A stretch of 64,000 nt of DNA from Chitinophaga chungangae (GCF_017742215.1 NZ_JAGHKP010000001.1:1240001-1304000); one strand, 5' to 3'. Positions 1-10,182 are shown, numbered from the stretch's first letter. Made by a program: numbers and translations. The notes: a model not told the origin generated them from the letters alone.

Positions 1-1
1 C

Positions 2-1660
2 GGATCGGAAAGCGGCCTGGAGTTATACGCCAATTCTTTTTACGACATGCTTCCCGGCACGGACGTAGGAGTGTTCCAGGGCGATGATAATTCAGACCTG
101 GTGGCCCGCAACGGGGTAGACAACTATCTCGCCCCGGGCGCGCTCAGCCCCATTACCAGCTCAGGCTGGAGCTGGACGGACCTCCGGAACATTAACTATT
201 TTATTGAGAACGCCGAAAAAAGCACGGTAGCAACGAAAGGCCATTACCTGGGTATTGCGCATTTTTTCCGCGCGCTGTTTTATTTTGAAAAAGTACAGCG
301 TTTCGGCGATGTGCCCTGGATCGACAAACCGATCGACGTAAACGACGATGCCACGCTGTACGCCCCGCGCGATAACAGGTTCGACGTGATGGATAAAGTG
401 CTGGCCGATCTGAACTATGCGATCGAAAACATCACTTTAACTTCCGACCCGAGCTGCACCCGCATTACGAAAAACGTCGCCCGGGCTTACAAAACACGCA
501 TTTGCCTGTTTGAAGCCTCGTTCCGCAAATACCACACGGATTACAACAAACAGGCTACCGCGGCCGCCTGGTTCGAAGAAGTGGTGAAGGAAGCCAACGA
601 GATCAAGGGATTTTCGCTGCACGCGGGAGCGGCGCCAGACAGGGGATACCGCGAGCTGTTCATTGCAAAATCTCCGTTTACAGACGAAACGATCCTGGCC
701 GTAGCGCTGAGCTCGAACCTCCAGGTTTTCAGCTCCGCCAACCGCCGGTTCATCAGCCCTACCTACGGCAACCGCCCCAGCCTTACGCGCCGTTTTGTGA
801 ATACCTATCTTAACCTCGACGGCACGCCTTTCACCAGCAACGCAGGTTATCAAACCACGCCGTTTGTGGATGAAGTGAAAAACCGCGATCTGCGGCTTAA
901 ACAGACCATCCGTCTCGGCGATTACCAGAGAACCGAGAACGGCCGGCCTGTAGCGGCCCCGCCAAATTTCAACCAGACCTACACCGGCTACCAGCCGATC
1001 AAATGGTGTTACGACGAGCGTTACCCTTACGACGACGAAAGCCGTAACGACAATGCGCATATCATCATGCGCTTTGCCGAAGTGCTGCTGAACAAAGCGG
1101 AAGCGCTGGCGGAACTGAACACGATGACGGCCGGAGAATGGACCGCCACCATCGGCGCACTGCGCAAAAGAGCAGGCATCACCGGCCCGACGCTTACCAC
1201 GGTGCCGACGGTAGCCGATCCGTATATGGTCAATTTTTTTGCGGGCAAATTTACAAACCCCGTATTGCTGGAAGTGCTTCGTGAAAGAGGCGTGGAACTG
1301 ATCTTTGAAGGCCTGCGGCCAGACGATCTGCGGCGCTGGAAACTGGGCGGGCTGTTCCAGACGGCGCCCATGAACGGCATGTATGTGCCTGCGCTGGGTG
1401 AATACGATCTGAACGCCGACGGCATCAACGACGTATATTTTTACCAGGGTACCAAGCCGCCTTCCACCACGCCGGGCATCGCATTCGTGGATGTGAGCCC
1501 TTCCACCGCGGTAGGCAGGATACAACTGTCCAACGGCACTTCCGGTGAAGTGATGTGGAATCCCGGCCCACGTCAATGGACGGATAATAAATACCTGTAC
1601 CCGATCCCCGAAGCGGTAAAAACAAGGAACCCTGCACTTGGGCAGAACCCGGGCTGGTAA
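2..1660 (+). CDS. SusD/RagB-family outer-membrane glycan-binding lipoprotein, 5' end outside the window
   Basis: The reading frame is open from base 2, so the N-terminus with the lipobox lies upstream of the window; about 552 residues are visible. The protein has SusD hallmarks: an N-terminal helical repeat region with a GHYLGIAHFFRA segment (a SusD TPR helix), a RFAEVLLNKAEALAELN helix in the C-terminal half, and ERGVELIFEGLRPDDLRRW near the end, where SusD proteins have the ERxxELxxEGxRxxDLxRW signature. SusD proteins sit on the cell surface and form the lid of a SusC TonB-dependent pore. The partner susC should lie just upstream. A strong hairpin follows the stop, so this is the last gene of its transcript. 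Confidence 0.93.
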   Translation, partial: GSESGLELYANSFYDMLPGTDVGVFQGDDNSDLVARNGVDNYLAPGALSPITSSGWSWTDLRNINYFIENAEKSTVATKGHYLGIAHFFRALFYFEKVQRFGDVPWIDKPIDVNDDATLYAPRDNRFDVMDKVLADLNYAIENITLTSDPSCTRITKNVARAYKTRICLFEASFRKYHTDYNKQATAAAWFEEVVKEANEIKGFSLHAGAAPDRGYRELFIAKSPFTDETILAVALSSNLQVFSSANRRFISPTYGNRPSLTRRFVNTYLNLDGTPFTSNAGYQTTPFVDEVKNRDLRLKQTIRLGDYQRTENGRPVAAPPNFNQTYTGYQPIKWCYDERYPYDDESRNDNAHIIMRFAEVLLNKAEALAELNTMTAGEWTATIGALRKRAGITGPTLTTVPTVADPYMVNFFAGKFTNPVLLEVLRERGVELIFEGLRPDDLRRWKLGGLFQTAPMNGMYVPALGEYDLNADGINDVYFYQGTKPPSTTPGIAFVDVSPSTAVGRIQLSNGTSGEVMWNPGPRQWTDNKYLYPIPEAVKTRNPALGQNPGW

Positions 1661-1690
1661 AGGATTTTATGCTTGAAACCTACAAATGAA

Positions 1691-1725
1691 AAGAGAGCTG
1701 TGATATTTCGCAGCTCTCTTTTTTT
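1691..1725 (+). terminator. Rho-independent terminator after the SusD gene
   Basis: A 10-bp perfect stem (AAGAGAGCTG / CAGCTCTCTT) with a 10-nt loop is followed by a T run. It lies 30 bases after the SusD stop and closes the upstream uptake operon. The convergent VOC gene ends shortly after it. Confidence 0.85.
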
Positions 1726-1749
1726 ATCGTTCGCTTATCTATTCAATTT

Positions 1750-2259
1750 TCATCGCGCCTTTTCCATTTGTTTAACGGCGGCCCATCCTTCCGGTGTGAT
1801 GCCCATGATCTCGGTGGCAACGCCCAGCGTTTGATAAGTGTCGAAAAAAGCCATCCGTGCAATGGGATGGTCCACTTCGCTGATAACCGCATAACCCTGT
1901 GCGCGCAGATCGTTGGTGACCTGCCCGAAACCGCTGACGGGCAAACGGAAAGCCATGTGCTGTGTTCCTCCCGCCGGATATCTGGCGAGATAATCATGAA
2001 ACATGCTTTGACCGGAAAGCGGCTGTATGAGCTCGATGAAAGTGCCCCCGTTATACGTCTGCGTGGTGAGCCATTCTGCCGGCACAACTTTACCATAGTA
2101 GGTCATGTCCAGGTCCTGCGCGCGTACGTGCTCCGGTTCGGGAAAACCCGCGACGCCCAATGCGTTCGAAAGGAATTTTACGGCGGCGTGAATATCCGGC
2201 ACCACCCAGCCGACCTGGGCCATTTCAAGCCTGGCGATGGTATTGTTGATATTGTCCAT
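1750..2259 (-). CDS. VOC-superfamily (glyoxalase/bleomycin-resistance fold) protein
   Basis: The 169-residue protein has the single-domain vicinal-oxygen-chelate layout. A first beta-alpha unit (QVGWVVPDIHAAVKFLSNALGV) is followed by a GTFIELIQPL strand with the metal-ligand-type Glu and a second half beginning GGTQHMAFRLPV, where the His of QHMAF is the usual ligand. This resembles methylmalonyl-CoA epimerase or lactoylglutathione-lyase relatives, but the substrate cannot be read from the sequence. There is no signal peptide, so it is probably cytoplasmic. It is a single gene on the minus strand, convergent with the SusD gene and not obviously linked to the neighbouring sialidase locus. Confidence 0.8.
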   Translation of the reverse strand: MDNINNTIARLEMAQVGWVVPDIHAAVKFLSNALGVAGFPEPEHVRAQDLDMTYYGKVVPAEWLTTQTYNGGTFIELIQPLSGQSMFHDYLARYPAGGTQHMAFRLPVSGFGQVTNDLRAQGYAVISEVDHPIARMAFFDTYQTLGVATEIMGITPEGWAAVKQMEKAR

Positions 2260-2395
2260 GGTATTTGTTTTTAGCGGTCAAACAAATTTAAAACGGACAG
2301 GGTTCTTTCTCAAGGTGTGTTTGCGCCAATGTGAAGGTAATTTTAGGACTTCCCGGTTGTTCATCGCGGTTGACAGCTGGATGTCATCACCGTGC

Positions 2396-3289
2396 TTATT
2401 TTTTCAGTTGTTTGATATTCTCCCGCGCCATCGCCTTTCCCTCCTCGTCGCTATATTTTTCGGTCAATTCATAATATTTGAGGGCGTTGGTTTTATCGCC
2501 TTTCAGTTTGTAACAATGTGCGATATTGTTCAGCACGATGCCGTCTTTCGGGTTTAGTTTTTCCGCGCGTTGCAAATATCCCAGCGCTTTGTCGTAGTTC
2601 TTTTTCAGAAGGAAGGCGGTGGAAGTGGTGGTCAGTATTTCCACATTGCCGGGGTAATGTTTCAGCGTGGCTTCGCCGATGCGGATCATATTGTCCAGCA
2701 GGTCGTCGTTCTCCGTATTGTAAAGCTGCGCGAGGTAGCTTTGGATGGAGGAGAGCAGCAGTTCTTCCGGTTGGTCCGGCGGTTTGTTTTCTGTCCATCG
2801 CCAGTTGTTTTTATTCACAACGGAACGGTCTACCGTGGCGATGATCTCTTTCGTAAAATTTTCATAATCCGCTATCTGTCCGAACACAAAACATTTACCG
2901 AACCGCATGTCCAGCCGGTCGGGGAATTTCGCGATGCCGGTATTGATGTAACCGAACGCCCTGGCCAGTTTATCAGCATCGTAATCCGCGCCGGAGGTAA
3001 GGAATGCCACCGTTTTCCCGCTATTGTCCGTAACGCGCAGGCCTTCTTCTTTCGGAGCGTTTTTTTGAAGGGAAAGCATTTCGCGTCGGCTGCCCGAAAA
3101 ATAAAAATTGAAGGCGCTGGTATACAGTTCCGGATCGTTGGGAGCGGTTCTTTCCCAATTCGCCAGCAATGTTTTGAGGGCCGCGGTGTCCTTTTTTTTG
3201 AAGAGGCTTGTAAATTGCTGATAATTAGACTGCCCGTAGGAATGGGCCGACAATAACGACAAAATAACCAGTGTTGTTATCTTTTGCAT
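2396..3289 (-). CDS. Secreted tetratricopeptide-repeat protein of unknown role
   Basis: The product has 297 residues. A signal peptide (about residues 1-20, ending SAHSYGQ) predicts export to the periplasm. The C-terminal third has canonical TPR units, for example KNYDKALGYLQRAEKLNPKD and the following GIVLNNIAHCYKLKGDKTNALKYYE. The middle contains degenerate helical repeats. TPRs bind partner proteins; no catalytic motif is visible. The gene stands alone, about 110 bases downstream of the sialidase gene on the same strand but separated from it by a terminator, so it probably has its own promoter. Confidence 0.8.
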   Translation of the reverse strand: MQKITTLVILSLLSAHSYGQSNYQQFTSLFKKKDTAALKTLLANWERTAPNDPELYTSAFNFYFSGSRREMLSLQKNAPKEEGLRVTDNSGKTVAFLTSGADYDADKLARAFGYINTGIAKFPDRLDMRFGKCFVFGQIADYENFTKEIIATVDRSVVNKNNWRWTENKPPDQPEELLLSSIQSYLAQLYNTENDDLLDNMIRIGEATLKHYPGNVEILTTTSTAFLLKKNYDKALGYLQRAEKLNPKDGIVLNNIAHCYKLKGDKTNALKYYELTEKYSDEEGKAMARENIKQLKK

Positions 3290-3351
3290 AGGGATGGATT
3301 ACAAATCAATATATAAAGAAAAATCAGAAGATCAAAAACGCCGTTTCGAAT

Positions 3352-3383
3352 AAAAAAGGCCGCCCGGAGGCAGCCTCTTTTTT
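3352..3383 (-). terminator. Terminator of the susC-susD-sialidase operon
   Basis: On the minus strand a GC-rich imperfect hairpin (GAGGCTGCC pairing with GGCGGCC) ends in a run of six T. It lies 18 bases after the sialidase stop. The A run on the other side makes it potentially bidirectional. Confidence 0.7.
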
Positions 3384-3400
3384 CACAGGAAAAAATAGAA

Positions 3401-5032
3401 CTATAAAATCTCCAAAATATCGATCGTCTGAAACACAAGATCGGCCTGGCTGCTTTCGTACAGGATGCCGATGGTATGCTCGTCCACGCTGGTCAGGCAG
3501 GAGTAGCCACGGCTTTTTTCTTCGTCGAGCAAAACTTTTTTATCGGCGGGCCATGTTTTCCCGTCGTCAAAACTCACTTTGACCGTAAGGTTTTTACGCG
3601 CGGTTTTTGCATCGGGGTTGGAAAACAGCAGGATGTTTTTTTCCTGTCCGTTCTTCACGTAACGATGCCGCACGATACTGGCCATACAGGCGGGTTCGGG
3701 CAAAGCGCCGCGCGAGGTGGAATGTTTGCGCCAGCTTTCGCCGAGATTGTCCGTTACGGCTATCACCCTTCCGTTGGTACGGCCGGTGTCGCGGTTGTTG
3801 ATGCCGGAACGCATGTTCAGCATGATGCTGCCGTCTGTCTGTTCTACCGCCATGTTTTCGGTGGTGGATTCCGGCGCGGCCCTTTTACCGGTCTTCCAGG
3901 TTTTGCCGCCGTCTTTGCTGTACGAGATCGTTGAAAAACCCCGGCCGGTTTTGTCCCTGCCCTGAACGGGAAATACAAGCGTGCCGTCGCGCAGGGTGAT
4001 GCCCTGGCCGGGCGCGGGCGCCCACAGCCACCAGTCTTCCTGTTTGCCCATGCGGGTGATGTTCTCCGGTTTGCTCCAGGTAGCGCCATTGTCCGTGCTT
4101 TTTACAAGCAGGAACTGCGACGTTTCTTTTACCCCGAAGCCGGGCTGCGATCCTTTATTTCTCCACTGGTGGTTCCAAATGGCGCTGTCGGCAGTGAGCC
4201 CTTCCACCCAACGGCCCGTCGTGTCCATTACGCCATGCATCCAGAGGCCGGCGATAAAAATGGTCCCGCTGTTCCTGTCTACCAGTACATTCGCATCGCT
4301 CACGCCGTTGAATTTCTCCGGCAGGCCTCCTCAGGCGCCCATGTCCATCACGATCTGCATCGGTCGCCAGGTTTTTCCCTTATCAAAGCTCCGCGACAGG
4401 CCGATGTCTATATTTCCCTGCAGGTCCCGGCCGCTTTCCCTGCGCGCGTCGTATATGGCGAGCAGTGTGCCGTCTTTCGCGGTGGCGAGGCCGGGAATGC
4501 GATGGGTGTGCACATCGTCCTGACCATGCTGCCGCAAAGCGACACCGAAGCGGTGGCGGTAAACATCCGGTGCGATGCCGATCGTTGTATCGTTCACTTT
4601 CAGCGAAGCGGCATTGATGTCCAGCCTTGCGGAAAGGGGAACGGAAGGGGAGGGCGATACCGTTACCCAGAAATAGTTCGCGCCGCGTTGCAACGCCGCA
4701 ACGCCCTGCAGCCGGACCTTTCCCGTCGCGGGGTTTTCTGTTCCGGCGAATAGTGTTTTGCCTGTTTTCAGCAGTGCGGTGTCAGCCCCGGTCGAATAAA
4801 TACGAACGTTCGCAAGACTGGCCGCGTCTTTCAGCATTATTTCCACCTGCCGCAAGGTATCGCCGTCTGTGGCGGCATCAACCCTGATGCGGATCACGGG
4901 ATTCACTTCTTTCCCGGTCAGCACCGGCACTTTGAATTTACGCTGCACCGCCTCCTGCGCCGTTAAAACGGCAGGCAGGAGGCAGCACAGCGCGGAGCTG
5001 ATAATTACTTTCAATGATCGTTGCATTTTCAC
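3401..5032 (-). pseudogene. Sialidase (exo-alpha-sialidase, BNR/Asp-box family) interrupted by one in-frame TGA
   Basis: Without the internal stop the frame encodes 543 residues, a normal length for a Bacteroidota sialidase. It has a signal peptide (ends VLTAQ), an N-terminal beta-sandwich-like part, the RIPGLA motif that carries the catalytic Arg of sialidases, and Asp boxes (SFDKGKTW, STDNGATW, SKDGGKTW, SFDDGKTW). At 4331-4333 codon 234 is TGA. The context MDMGA-stop-GGLPEKFNGVSDA corresponds to the family motif MDMGxWGGLPxKFNGVSD, so a Trp codon TGG has become TGA. There is no frameshift: both halves share a frame. The front half would lack most propeller blades and be inactive. A restart at GTG 4301-4303 is unlikely to yield a secreted enzyme. 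It is third in the susC-susD operon, 48 bases after susD. Confidence 0.88.
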
Positions 5033-5080
5033 TGGTTCGTTATTTGGAATTTTATCCGCTTTGCCTTACGCTTATATTTT

Positions 5081-6916
5081 TTAGTAACCGATGGTCTGCA
5101 CCATCTGCGAATTTTTCTGCACTTCGCTTTGCGGCAAGGGCAGCAGGTTATAGCGGTCGTACCAGATGCGCGTGCTCGTCCTGGTGCGCTCGTAATATAC
5201 GTCATCGCCGAGGTTTTCTCCCGCAAATACGTTCATGCCATGAAAGTCGCCTTCCTGGCGGCCTTCCGGCTTATCGGTGATCTTCCACCGGCGGATGTCG
5301 TAAAAGCGGTGGCCTTCGTATGCCAGTTCAATGCAGCGTTCCCGCTGGATGATGGCGCGTATGGCTGCCTGGTCCGGACCGGCTGTTATTCCCGGGATAC
5401 CGGCGCGTAAGCGCACGGCGTTCAGGTATTTGAGAATGTCCGCATTGCCGGGATCAGATTCATTCAGCGCTTCGGCGTAGTTGAGGTACAGTTCGGCAAG
5501 ACGGATATACATCGCCGGTCTTACCACGTTGCCTGCATTGCTTTGGAGGTTGCGGCTCACGTTCGTGTTTTTCCGCACCAGGTACCCCGTTTTGGGGAAC
5601 ATGGTCTGGCTGCCGTTCGCATTGCCGGAATTGCCTGTCGGCCAGAACTCTACTCTCGTCTGTCCGCTCCTGGGCACAAAAGGAATGGTGGAGCCGTTGA
5701 AGGTGATGTTTACGTAGAACCGCGGCTCGCGGTTGATATACATTTTGGAAGTGCCAGACACGTAGAAGCCAGTCTTAGCGGTATTGGTATAACCGGTTTC
5801 TTCGTACCCGCTGCCGGTTTCATCGATGTTCAGGCCATTGTTCATCCGGTACTTGTCTACCATTTCCTGGGGTACAGACAGGCGGGCATTGGTTTTGGTG
5901 CCATTGGCCGCGCGGGGCGCCGCATCTTCCTCCCAAACGGAATATCCCGTGTTGGTCCTGATCCAGATGCCTTCGTCCTGCCAGCCGGTTAAAAACAGGC
6001 CGCGGAGAGATTTCACGGCTTTCTGGAACGGATCGTTGTCGCTCGCCTCGTATAATTTCCTGCCGCTGGCTTCCGCGTGATCGATGGCGGTTTTGGCCGC
6101 TTGCGCCGCTTTTGCCCATTTCGCCGGGTCTGCGGTGAGGTTCATCAGTTGCCGGCCGTCCGGGTTCCTGAATTCGGCGAAGTTGCTGTTGCCGTTGAAA
6201 AGCGGGCTGGCGTCGTACAGCAGTACCTGGCTTTGCACCGCTTCTATGATCAGTTTGGTGATGCGCCCTGTCTGTGAAAGATCGTCTTCGCCGGATGAAG
6301 GAACAACGTGTTTTTCGGGGACCAAAGCTTTGGCGGCTTCCATTTCCGAGAGGATGTATTCGATGCATTCGCTCCAGGTATTCCTTGGCTTCTGGAAATC
6401 GTCGTCTACGCCGGCTACGCGGTCGCCCACCAATACCACCGGCCCGTACAGCCTGATCAGCATCCAGTAATAATTCGCCCGCAGGAAACGCGCTTCGCCG
6501 GTGTACTGGCGGATCAGCTCTTCGCCGTTCGGCTCTTTCAGCAGGTTCGATTTGCTGTTATTGATATTGGCCATAAAAATATTCGCCAGCCTGATGGCCT
6601 GGTAATACCCCGTATAGGCGTTGATGCCGCTCTGGCTGCTCATGCTGCCCGCCGCGATAATGGAAGGCGAGGCAAGCTCCAGCTCGTCGCTCAGTTCGGC
6701 CAGGCCCCTGCCGGTCACGTTACCGTCCGCCCATACGTCGGGCAGGCGGTTGTATACGCCAGACAGCCAGTGTTCAGCTTCCAGTTTATTCTGGAAAACC
6801 ATTTCGATGGTCTGCAGGTCTTTGGGGGCATTGTCGAAAAAGCCCTTCTTGCAACCTGACACCAAAAGCGCTGCAAGGATCAGTGATGTTGTATAGTAGT
6901 TGATATAACGTTTCAT
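5081..6916 (-). CDS. SusD/RagB-family lipoprotein of the sialidase locus
   Basis: The 611-residue protein has a lipoprotein signal (ILAALLVSGC, lipid-anchored Cys near residue 22). It has the SusD helices EARFLRANYYWMLIRLYG, MYIRLAELYLNYAEALNE and, near the C-terminus, RERCIELAYEGHRFYDIRRW. This surface lipoprotein would cap the SusC barrel encoded 105 bases upstream and bind glycan. Because the next gene is a sialidase, a sialylated glycoprotein or related N-acetylated glycan is the likely ligand; that is inferred from context only. It shares no strong identity at a glance with the other two SusD proteins of the window. Confidence 0.95.
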   Translation of the reverse strand: MKRYINYYTTSLILAALLVSGCKKGFFDNAPKDLQTIEMVFQNKLEAEHWLSGVYNRLPDVWADGNVTGRGLAELSDELELASPSIIAAGSMSSQSGINAYTGYYQAIRLANIFMANINNSKSNLLKEPNGEELIRQYTGEARFLRANYYWMLIRLYGPVVLVGDRVAGVDDDFQKPRNTWSECIEYILSEMEAAKALVPEKHVVPSSGEDDLSQTGRITKLIIEAVQSQVLLYDASPLFNGNSNFAEFRNPDGRQLMNLTADPAKWAKAAQAAKTAIDHAEASGRKLYEASDNDPFQKAVKSLRGLFLTGWQDEGIWIRTNTGYSVWEEDAAPRAANGTKTNARLSVPQEMVDKYRMNNGLNIDETGSGYEETGYTNTAKTGFYVSGTSKMYINREPRFYVNITFNGSTIPFVPRSGQTRVEFWPTGNSGNANGSQTMFPKTGYLVRKNTNVSRNLQSNAGNVVRPAMYIRLAELYLNYAEALNESDPGNADILKYLNAVRLRAGIPGITAGPDQAAIRAIIQRERCIELAYEGHRFYDIRRWKITDKPEGRQEGDFHGMNVFAGENLGDDVYYERTRTSTRIWYDRYNLLPLPQSEVQKNSQMVQTIGY

Positions 6917-7021
6917 CTGTTAATATTTGTTTTTTTTTACGGGCCAGATGGGACCTCGCATTAACATGTCCCTGTGTGATAAACATATCATGCTCGGTTT
7001 CATGTTTGCTTGCTTGTGCGG

Positions 7022-10000
7022 TTAAAAAGCGGCCCTTACACCGAAATTGTAGGCCTTGATGTTGGGATAGGATTCGCCGCGGGTATAGTTGTTTGAACTG
7101 GTGCCGGTATCGTTCAGCTCAGGGTCCCAGTGTTTCCATTTGGAAATGGTGAACAGGTTGGTACCGTTCACGAATACACGGAGATTTTTGACGCCGTAAC
7201 GCCTTGTCAGCGACTGGCTCAGCGTATACCCGATCTCGGCGCTTTTCAGCCTCACGAAATCAGAGGGCTTAAGCCACCAGGTGCTGTTCAGGTAGTTGGA
7301 ATTGGGGTCCTGGTTGGTGTTCAGGCGGGGATAGAATGCATTGGGATTGGGATTTTCTTCCGTCCACCTGTCTTCCACCATGCTCATCAACCCGGCACTG
7401 ATGGGACCGGAGTTGAAAGGCCTGGTGCCGTCGCCCATGCCGTAGTTCAGGTACACTTTTCCCGTTCCCTGTATAAATGCGCCGATATCGAACCCTTTAT
7501 AACCAAAGGAAAGGTTTACGCCGTACATCATTTTCGGCGTGCCGGACACGTCTATGCGGGCAATGTCGTTCGCATCGATAACGCCGTCCTGGTTAAGGTC
7601 TTTGTATTTGATATCGCCTACGCGGACGTCGCCGGACTGGATGGCGTGTTTGTCGATCTCATCCTGGCTTTGGAACAGGCCTTCCGCGATGTAGAGCGTT
7701 TTTGCGTCCACTTCTTTTCCTTTCCATTCCATCCAGGGATAACGCTGCGGGGGCAGGCCGTCTTCCAGGTTGGTGTTCCTGTTGTAGGTAAAGGTACCAG
7801 TGATGTTCACCCATTTTTTGTCGGAGAAATCTTTGCGGTAGGTCGCGGTTACGTCTATGCCCTTGTTCCGCACGATGCCGATGTTGCGCGTGGGGTTTAC
7901 GCCGCCGAAACCTGAAATGCCGGGAATGGTCTGGTCTGCCCGCAGAATGCCTTTACGCATTTCGCGGAACAGTTCCGTTACCAGTTTCAGGTTGTTGTTC
8001 AGGAAGTTCATTTCGATGCCAAGGTTGTGGCGGTAAGACGTTTCCCAGGTAGGGTCCGTGGCGATCCGCGATTCAGCATACCCGCTGTAGGAGGGCGAAA
8101 GGGACGAGGGTATACCGAACTGGTAACCCGTAGCCGCCGTTTTGGAGAGCTGCGTCAGGTAAAGAAAACGCGTGCTGAAGGCGCCGTTGCCGGTAAGACC
8201 GTAACTATAGCGCAGTTTAAAATACGGCATGAAATCTTTCAGCGGCGCGTAGAATTTTTCGTTGGACACAACATATCCCACACCGGCAGACGGGAAGAAC
8301 CCGAAGCGGTTACGCGGGCTGAAGTTCTCGGAACCGGTGTAACCGAAGTTGCCTTCCACGTAATACCGGTTATTGTAGCCATAAGTAAGCCTGCCGGTAT
8401 AACCACGGTTGCGGAACGGTACGGCGGATGTGAAATTGGTGGCATTGCCATCCACATATTCAGACTGGTTAACGAGAAACAGGCCGCCCACTTCGTGTTT
8501 GCCGAAAGTGCGCCCGTAGTTCAGCGAAGCTTCTGAATACATGCGCCTGGTGGAGCCTCTTTCCGAGTAAAAGCCCAGGGTGCCGGGAGCGTTGTAGGTG
8601 GTCTCTGTGATCAGGTTTCCGTCGGCGTCCCTGCCTGTTGCATATTCAGCGGGAGTATTCTTGGTGGTGGCAACGGTACCGTCCGTATAAATATCAAATG
8701 AAAACAGGCCGGAAACAGACAGGCCTTTGGTGATTGCATCCAGCTCCTGCTTCAGGCGCAGGCTCGGGCGGATGGTGGCTGTATAATCATTGGCTGCGCC
8801 AACGGCAAAAGCGATCCTGCTCGGGCTGCTGAAACCACCGGGATACATGGAGTAGGCACCGTTGGAATACCTGCCGGGCATAATATGCGGCGGCACACGC
8901 AATACCTGCAAAAACAGGTTATTGTTCGAGTTGGTGTTGTCTCCGCCCCAGGAGCCATTCCTCCTGCTTATAATGGAAGATATGCTCAGGTCTACCTTGG
9001 TGGTATTGGTCACATTCACTCCTATGTTAGCGGTAAAATTATAACGCCTGTAATAAGATTTGGAATCATAACCCGTTTCTTCCGGGTCGTTTTTAACCAG
9101 GCCGGTTTCCCCGTAGTAGCCGGCGGAAATGTAATAGGTGGCTTTGTCTGACCCGCCGCTGATATTGATATTGGCGCGTTGCGTCATCCCGGCTTTGCGG
9201 AAGATCTCGTCGTACCAGTTCACGTTGGGGTACAGGTCTTTATCAGCGCCTGTCCGGTGCAGGTTGATACGCTCTTCTGAGTACAGGGCGGGCCTGCCCC
9301 TGGTGGTGAGCGCTTCATTGTAGAGCGTCATCCAGGTAGGTGCGTCCAATTGTTCGGGCACCTGTACGAATTGGGTAACGCCCTGGTTCAGTTCCACTTT
9401 CACCGCGGGTTTTCCGGCCACGCCCTTTTTGGTCGTGATGATGATAACGCCGTTGGCGCCCCTCGTACCATATACGGCGGTGGATACTGCATCTTTTAAT
9501 ACGGTGAACGTCTGGATGTCTTCAGGGTCTACATCATTGAGTGAACGGTCCGGCACACCGTCGATGATGATCAGCGGCGTGCGCACGCTGGTGCCGAAGG
9601 TGGATACGCCTCTTACGAGGAAACCCGAATTGTCCTGGCCCGGGCCGCCGCCCCTTGAAGTGGTGATCATACCCGCAATGCGGCCGCCGAGCGTGCTGGC
9701 GATGTCTCTCACGGGAAGTTTGATGTCTTCCGCGTTTAAGGTGGATTGCGCGCCGATCACGCTGATCTTTTTCTGCTGGCCGTAACCGATCACGCTTACC
9801 TCGTTGAGGCCGCCGGCGGCGGCTTCGAGCTTCACGTTGAGGTCTACGCGGTTTTTCACGGGCAGCCGCATCGGTTTATAACCGATGTAGGTAAAATCCA
9901 GCGAATCTTCCGGGCTCACGGAGATCGTATACCTGCCGTTCGGATCTGAAACAACGCCAAGCTGGGTGCCTGTTACGCGGATACTCACGCCGGGTATGGG

Positions 10001-10147
10001 CGCATCCAGTTCATCGGTGACCTTGCCGGAAACCTTTAGTATCCTGGCCTGACCGTAAACGTCAGGCGAAATCAGCATGGTCAAAATGACGAGGGAGAAC
10101 ACACCAGGCAGCACATGCCTGGCACGGGAAAGTAAATGTCTGATCAT
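7022..10147 (-). CDS. SusC/RagA-family TonB-dependent outer-membrane transporter of the sialidase locus
   Basis: I chose the ATG at 10147 (MIRHLLSRARHVL), giving 1041 residues, because it is followed directly by a signal peptide ending DVYGQ. An upstream in-frame ATG at 10195 lies inside the operator and at the predicted transcription start. Domains in order: a carboxypeptidase-regulatory-like domain (KVTDELDAPIPGVSIRVTG, about 35-110), a TonB-dependent plug with the SusC motif TSLIIIDGVP-type (here TPLIIIDGVPDRSLNDVDPEDI), then a 22-strand barrel ending GVRAAF with a C-terminal Phe. It imports oligosaccharides together with the downstream SusD. It is the first gene of the operon and has a recognisable promoter. 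Confidence 0.95.
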   Translation of the reverse strand: MIRHLLSRARHVLPGVFSLVILTMLISPDVYGQARILKVSGKVTDELDAPIPGVSIRVTGTQLGVVSDPNGRYTISVSPEDSLDFTYIGYKPMRLPVKNRVDLNVKLEAAAGGLNEVSVIGYGQQKKISVIGAQSTLNAEDIKLPVRDIASTLGGRIAGMITTSRGGGPGQDNSGFLVRGVSTFGTSVRTPLIIIDGVPDRSLNDVDPEDIQTFTVLKDAVSTAVYGTRGANGVIIITTKKGVAGKPAVKVELNQGVTQFVQVPEQLDAPTWMTLYNEALTTRGRPALYSEERINLHRTGADKDLYPNVNWYDEIFRKAGMTQRANINISGGSDKATYYISAGYYGETGLVKNDPEETGYDSKSYYRRYNFTANIGVNVTNTTKVDLSISSIISRRNGSWGGDNTNSNNNLFLQVLRVPPHIMPGRYSNGAYSMYPGGFSSPSRIAFAVGAANDYTATIRPSLRLKQELDAITKGLSVSGLFSFDIYTDGTVATTKNTPAEYATGRDADGNLITETTYNAPGTLGFYSERGSTRRMYSEASLNYGRTFGKHEVGGLFLVNQSEYVDGNATNFTSAVPFRNRGYTGRLTYGYNNRYYVEGNFGYTGSENFSPRNRFGFFPSAGVGYVVSNEKFYAPLKDFMPYFKLRYSYGLTGNGAFSTRFLYLTQLSKTAATGYQFGIPSSLSPSYSGYAESRIATDPTWETSYRHNLGIEMNFLNNNLKLVTELFREMRKGILRADQTIPGISGFGGVNPTRNIGIVRNKGIDVTATYRKDFSDKKWVNITGTFTYNRNTNLEDGLPPQRYPWMEWKGKEVDAKTLYIAEGLFQSQDEIDKHAIQSGDVRVGDIKYKDLNQDGVIDANDIARIDVSGTPKMMYGVNLSFGYKGFDIGAFIQGTGKVYLNYGMGDGTRPFNSGPISAGLMSMVEDRWTEENPNPNAFYPRLNTNQDPNSNYLNSTWWLKPSDFVRLKSAEIGYTLSQSLTRRYGVKNLRVFVNGTNLFTISKWKHWDPELNDTGTSSNNYTRGESYPNIKAYNFGVRAAF

Positions 10148-10182
10148 AACTGGAAGTAATTGATATTGGGATGTAATAGTAC

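Noticed and set aside
437..1576. Long open frame on the minus strand opposite the SusD gene
   Set aside because: It is antisense to a clear SusD gene, is rich in His/Arg/Gly as expected of a shadow frame in GC-rich DNA, and has no domain pattern.
4301..4303. GTG restart giving a separate 300-residue downstream sialidase half
   Set aside because: No signal peptide and no ribosome-binding context; the sequence is the continuation of the same gene after the TGA.
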